From assembly GCA_042573625.1 (NCBI GenBank), contig JBHPCZ010000155.1:1-6948 (forward strand): a stretch of 6,948 nt of DNA, in the 5' to 3' direction. Below are positions 5,112-6,948 of this stretch, piece after piece. The notes beneath the pieces are model-generated. The model saw nothing but the letters and a program-made list of their open reading frames with translations. It did no database searches and was not told where the DNA came from. Made by a program: the position numbers and the translations under genes. This DNA is from JBHPCZ01 sp042573625 (lineage in GTDB: Bacteria; Desulfobacterota; Desulfobacteria; Desulfobacterales; UBA11574). How positions within the stretch are numbered: the stretch's first letter is position 1; every line of letters starts with the position of its first letter.

Positions 5112-5621
5112 CTATTGGCCAAATTTGTTATTTGGCCTCTCACATTGAAGACATTGAAGCTCAAAAGAAATTAACCGCATCCACCCCGCAACAAAGATTA
5201 ATTGCTCCCTATTTTTCAAACCTAACCGGTGCCAAAGTCTCCTTATTTTTTTGTTAGCATTACTGGCTGAAATACCGATTTTGTCTTCGAAGCTTTTCAG
5301 AGGAATCCCTTCAATAATCTTGGCAATAAGAAGCTTGTCCATCTTTGTGATTCGGTACCTATTTATAAAGGCTTCTTGCTGTTCCATAAAAACGTCTTTA
5401 TTGCTGTCTCCTCTGATTGATTGAAAAGGTCGAAGCTCTTTACCTTCACTTTTCAAAAGCCGAAAATCAGAAAGCAGTAATTTAAAGATATAGATGAGGT
5501 CGGTAAGGTCTTCTTGCCCAAAATGTTTTATAAACTCCTGATAGTTCATTATCTCATCCTTAGAAAATGAACTGATCTCTTTAAGAGCTTTAGAAGTATC
5601 TATGTCATCCTGGTCGTCCAT
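5112..5621 (-). CDS. regulator with LuxR/GerE-type helix-turn-helix
   Basis: The 169-residue protein ends in a helix-turn-helix at about 91-145. The pattern of IIEGIPLKSFEDKIGIS, the IRRLWHRLGL helix and KNREQL follows the LuxR/GerE DNA-binding domain (EGLSNKEIA..LGIS...I..KLG...R.EL); sigma-70 region 4 is a related alternative. Several consensus residues differ, including the early acidic-and-proline turn, so it is a divergent member. The N-terminal 85 residues are helical and acidic and show neither a receiver nor an autoinducer domain I recognise. CLQC near the C-terminus is a lone CxxC. The ATG at 5621 is preferred. An upstream in-frame start at 5696 would overlap the Nudix gene by 50 bases with an unconvincing N-terminus. 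It lies 25 bases after the Nudix gene and 155 bases before the repeat-peptide gene. Inference: it controls the downstream cassette, itself, or both. Confidence 0.8.
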   Translation of the reverse strand: MDDQDDIDTSKALKEISSFSKDEIMNYQEFIKHFGQEDLTDLIYIFKLLLSDFRLLKSEGKELRPFQSIRGDSNKDVFMEQQEAFINRYRITKMDKLLIAKIIEGIPLKSFEDKIGISASNANKKIRRLWHRLGLKNREQLIFVAGWMRLISFELQCLQCERPNNKFGQ

Positions 5622-5626
5622 TCTTT

Positions 5627-5640
5627 TTGTACCTGTACAA
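5627..5640. promoter_or_regulatory. 14-bp dyad just before the LuxR-like start
   Basis: TTGTACCTGTACAA has perfect 6-base arms around a 2-base centre. It fills much of the 25-base gap between the Nudix stop and the LuxR-like start, next to the ribosome-binding region, where no good Shine-Dalgarno is seen. Protein binding here could give autoregulation; chance is not excluded. Confidence 0.35.
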
Positions 5641-5646
5641 TCTGTT

Positions 5647-6165
5647 CTATGCTGAATACGGAACGATGCCTCTCTTAACGAGAAAATCCAAACCACGTTT
5701 TGCTTCTGGAAAACCGTTTTTCAGTAACTGGAAAGCGGACTCCACAGAAACCAAACACCAATCCGTGATTTCAAAAGTGTCCAAATCCAGATCTGAAGGG
5801 CAGAAATCTGGCAAAATGCTTAATAAGGTATGTCCTTTTATGAGCTTATCTTTTGTGCTCAATCCAGAAAAGCAATATTCCGTCATTTTTATTTCATCCA
5901 ACCTGATGACAAATTTAGCCTCTTCCAAAGCCTCTCGGCATGCAGCGATTATCGATGATTCGCCATGCTCTATTTCGCCTGAGAGGAAGTTCCATATGCC
6001 ACAAATCCTCTGAAACAACAGGATACGATCTTTAACAAGAATAAATAAATGGAAGATCTCTATTGGTTCTAAACAAGGTGAAGCTAATGGAATCTTTTGA
6101 TGTGTCATTCGATATAGCACCCTTGCAATTAACCCATGCTGAGCATATTTACTATACAAATGCAT
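5647..6165 (-). CDS. Nudix hydrolase-like protein
   Basis: The 172-residue protein contains a Nudix box at 63-85: Gly63, x5, Glu69, x7, Arg77-Glu78, x2, Glu81-Glu82. The metal-binding REXXEE core is intact, while the usual glycine at position 84 is lysine. The fold around it (IFHLFILVKDRILLFQR, then GIWNFLSGEIEHGES) is typical of Nudix enzymes, which hydrolyse nucleoside diphosphates linked to another group. The substrate cannot be told. Residues 1-35 are an extra N-terminal segment. The start is ATG at 6165, with AGAGG 8 bases upstream; a GTG directly before it (6168) is an alternative that adds one residue. The gene ends 25 bases before the LuxR-like gene, so the two are probably cotranscribed. 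Whether it belongs to the E1/JAMM cassette or is only a neighbour is unclear. Confidence 0.88.
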   Translation of the reverse strand: MHLYSKYAQHGLIARVLYRMTHQKIPLASPCLEPIEIFHLFILVKDRILLFQRICGIWNFLSGEIEHGESSIIAACREALEEAKFVIRLDEIKMTEYCFSGLSTKDKLIKGHTLLSILPDFCPSDLDLDTFEITDWCLVSVESAFQLLKNGFPEAKRGLDFLVKRGIVPYSA

Positions 6166-6416
6166 CACTAAGACCTCTGAGAAACCTTTAGATTTTCAAA
6201 TTTATTTGAGTGAACTTATTCCTTGGTCGTTTCCGCTTTGGACATCGATTTTTTTCCCTGCAAGAAGTGAAATTAAGCAAATCAACTACCAATTTTTGAG
6301 TGAATTAGAGTAATGTAGAGTACCAGAATTGTTAAATTTACATATTCATTATATATTGCATTGTAATAAATACCCATAAACTTGTAAACATTTTATCTGT
6401 TTTTATATCAAGTAGT

Positions 6417-6440
6417 TAAGAACACTTATAAGAACACTTA
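6417..6440. repeat. two abutting copies of TAAGAACACTTA
   Basis: TAAGAACACTTA occurs at 6417-6428 and immediately again at 6429-6440. Each copy has inverted 4-base ends (TAAG...CTTA), so it resembles a small regulator site as well as a direct repeat. A third copy is at 6551-6562. Spaced exact 12-mers in one intergenic region suggest a protein-binding array. Confidence 0.6.
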
Positions 6441-6532
6441 TCTGAATTTCTTTTGGAATTTTCAACTTTATGATATGTAAGTTAATAAGGCTTGTTGTTG
6501 CATTTAGGTAATATGAGTTTACAGGGGACTAT

Positions 6533-6541
6533 TGTGGATAA
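6533..6541 (-). promoter_or_regulatory. DnaA-box match TTATCCACA
   Basis: The plus strand reads TGTGGATAA, the exact complement of the strict DnaA box TTATCCACA. It lies next to the third copy of the 12-mer repeat and downstream of an AT-rich stretch. One nine-base match can occur by chance, and I found no second perfect box in this region. Confidence 0.35.
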
Positions 6542-6550
6542 GACTACTTT

Positions 6551-6562
6551 TAAGAACACTTA
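6551..6562. repeat. third copy of TAAGAACACTTA, upstream of the lysine-rich gene
   Basis: This copy is identical to the two at 6417-6440 and has longer inverted ends (TTAAG...CTTAA). It ends 28 bases before the TTG at 6591, within the expected promoter or leader region of the plus-strand gene, so it could act as that gene's operator. Confidence 0.5.
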
Positions 6563-6590
6563 AGAAGTCAATTTTTAGCTGAGGGTATCT

Positions 6591-6938
6591 TTGAATAACA
6601 TGAAGCTCAAAGAAAAGATTAAGAAAGTCCTACAGAAAGGTCCGGGTTTTAAATCTAAATTTCTACCAGCAATGATAGATTGCCTTTTTGATCCGGAGTA
6701 TAAAGATATAGGGGTAAGATATCAGAAAGTTATCGTAACAGTTTATCATAAGGATTATCAGCAGATCGAAAATAAAAAAGAATTTATTGAAAACAAAAGG
6801 GGATCACTGCGTAAGATTAAGGATAAAATAAACGATAGGGTATTCGATAGTAATCTTAAATTTAAATTCTATATTTATTCTGATGGCCAGCGTTACTATT
6901 ACTTAACAGATTCCACTACTATAACCCACAATTCGTGA
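6591..6938 (+). CDS. lysine-rich protein of unknown function
   Basis: This is the only likely plus-strand gene. The 115-residue product is not recognised. It appears to fold as helix (3-16), strands (41-53, GVRYQKVIVTVYHKD), a long lysine-rich helix (56-84) and closing strands (90-106, KFKFYIYSDGQRYYYLT). No signal peptide or membrane segment is seen. The TTG start at 6591 is preferred because GAGGG lies 5 bases upstream; the ATG at 6600 would shorten it by three residues and place that site 14 bases away. A 12-mer repeat 28 bases upstream may regulate it. It diverges from the Nudix gene and its codon use is AT-richer than the cassette to the left, so it may be an independent unit. The window ends 10 bases after its stop. 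Confidence 0.7.
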   Translation: MNNMKLKEKIKKVLQKGPGFKSKFLPAMIDCLFDPEYKDIGVRYQKVIVTVYHKDYQQIENKKEFIENKRGSLRKIKDKINDRVFDSNLKFKFYIYSDGQRYYYLTDSTTITHNS

Positions 6939-6948
6939 AGTATATATG

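Larger units (their letters stand above)
6166..6590. other. 425-base AT-rich intergenic region between divergent genes
   Basis: No coding region, tRNA or clear terminator is seen. The stretch from about 6290 to 6480 is especially AT-rich. It must contain the promoters of the Nudix gene (leftward) and the lysine-rich gene (rightward), but I could not pick a convincing -35/-10 pair for either. It holds a repeated 12-mer and a DnaA-box match, listed separately. TTTGAGTGAA occurs twice, at 6205-6214 and 6295-6304. Confidence 0.7.

Noticed and set aside
5627..6013. A 128-codon plus-strand open frame.
   Set aside because: It is antisense to the Nudix gene and has no recognisable features.
6205..6304. 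TTTGAGTGAA repeated at 6205-6214 and 6295-6304.
   Set aside because: A single 10-base repeat in AT-rich DNA, without symmetry or regular spacing, could easily be chance.

Overview
The window comes from a bacterial genome of moderate-to-low GC. The evidence is strong Shine-Dalgarno sites and short, overlapping operon spacing. Lineage cannot be fixed from this sequence, and no rRNA, tRNA, CRISPR array or insertion sequence was seen. Nearly everything is on the minus strand, so biological order runs from high to low coordinates.

The core is a minus-strand run of genes from about 4956 down through the left edge. In transcription order it holds: (1) a 34-codon gene for an acidic peptide with three identical 8-residue repeats, GVEDDPYH, behind an almost perfect Shine-Dalgarno; (2) a 76-residue strongly basic protein of unknown family; (3) a JAMM/MPN metalloprotease; (4) a ThiF/E1-like adenylating enzyme with a long C-terminal extension; (5) a 562-residue protein with an N-terminal Lon-type (S16) Ser-Lys protease domain; (6) a 193-residue protein homologous to the C-terminal 150 residues of (5); and (7) the first 13 codons of another gene, cut by the window edge. 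Genes 3 to 7 are tightly packed, with gaps of 16, overlapping by 8, 17 and 11 bases. Genes 1 to 3 are separated by 83 and 118 bases, and each of those gaps holds a strong hairpin.

Upstream of the peptide gene on the same strand are a Nudix hydrolase-like gene (5647-6165) and a gene for a protein with a LuxR/GerE-like helix-turn-helix (5112-5621). A 425-base AT-rich stretch (6166-6590) separates these from a divergent plus-strand gene for a lysine-rich protein of unknown function. That stretch carries three copies of TAAGAACACTTA and a perfect DnaA-box match.

My reading, which is inference, is that 1 to 6 form one accessory system. E1 plus JAMM is the usual core of bacterial ubiquitin-like conjugation, sulfur-carrier and some peptide-modification pathways, but no beta-grasp ubiquitin-like protein or E2 is visible. 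The repeat peptide is the natural candidate substrate. Each repeat can be read as VEDDPYHG, and the last glycine is followed by a single Asp, recalling polyubiquitin precursors and sulfur carriers trimmed by JAMM enzymes. A RiPP-like precursor with three cores is the main alternative. The Lon-like protein and its domain relative could supply degradation or an effector function. I do not recognise the whole arrangement as a described system.
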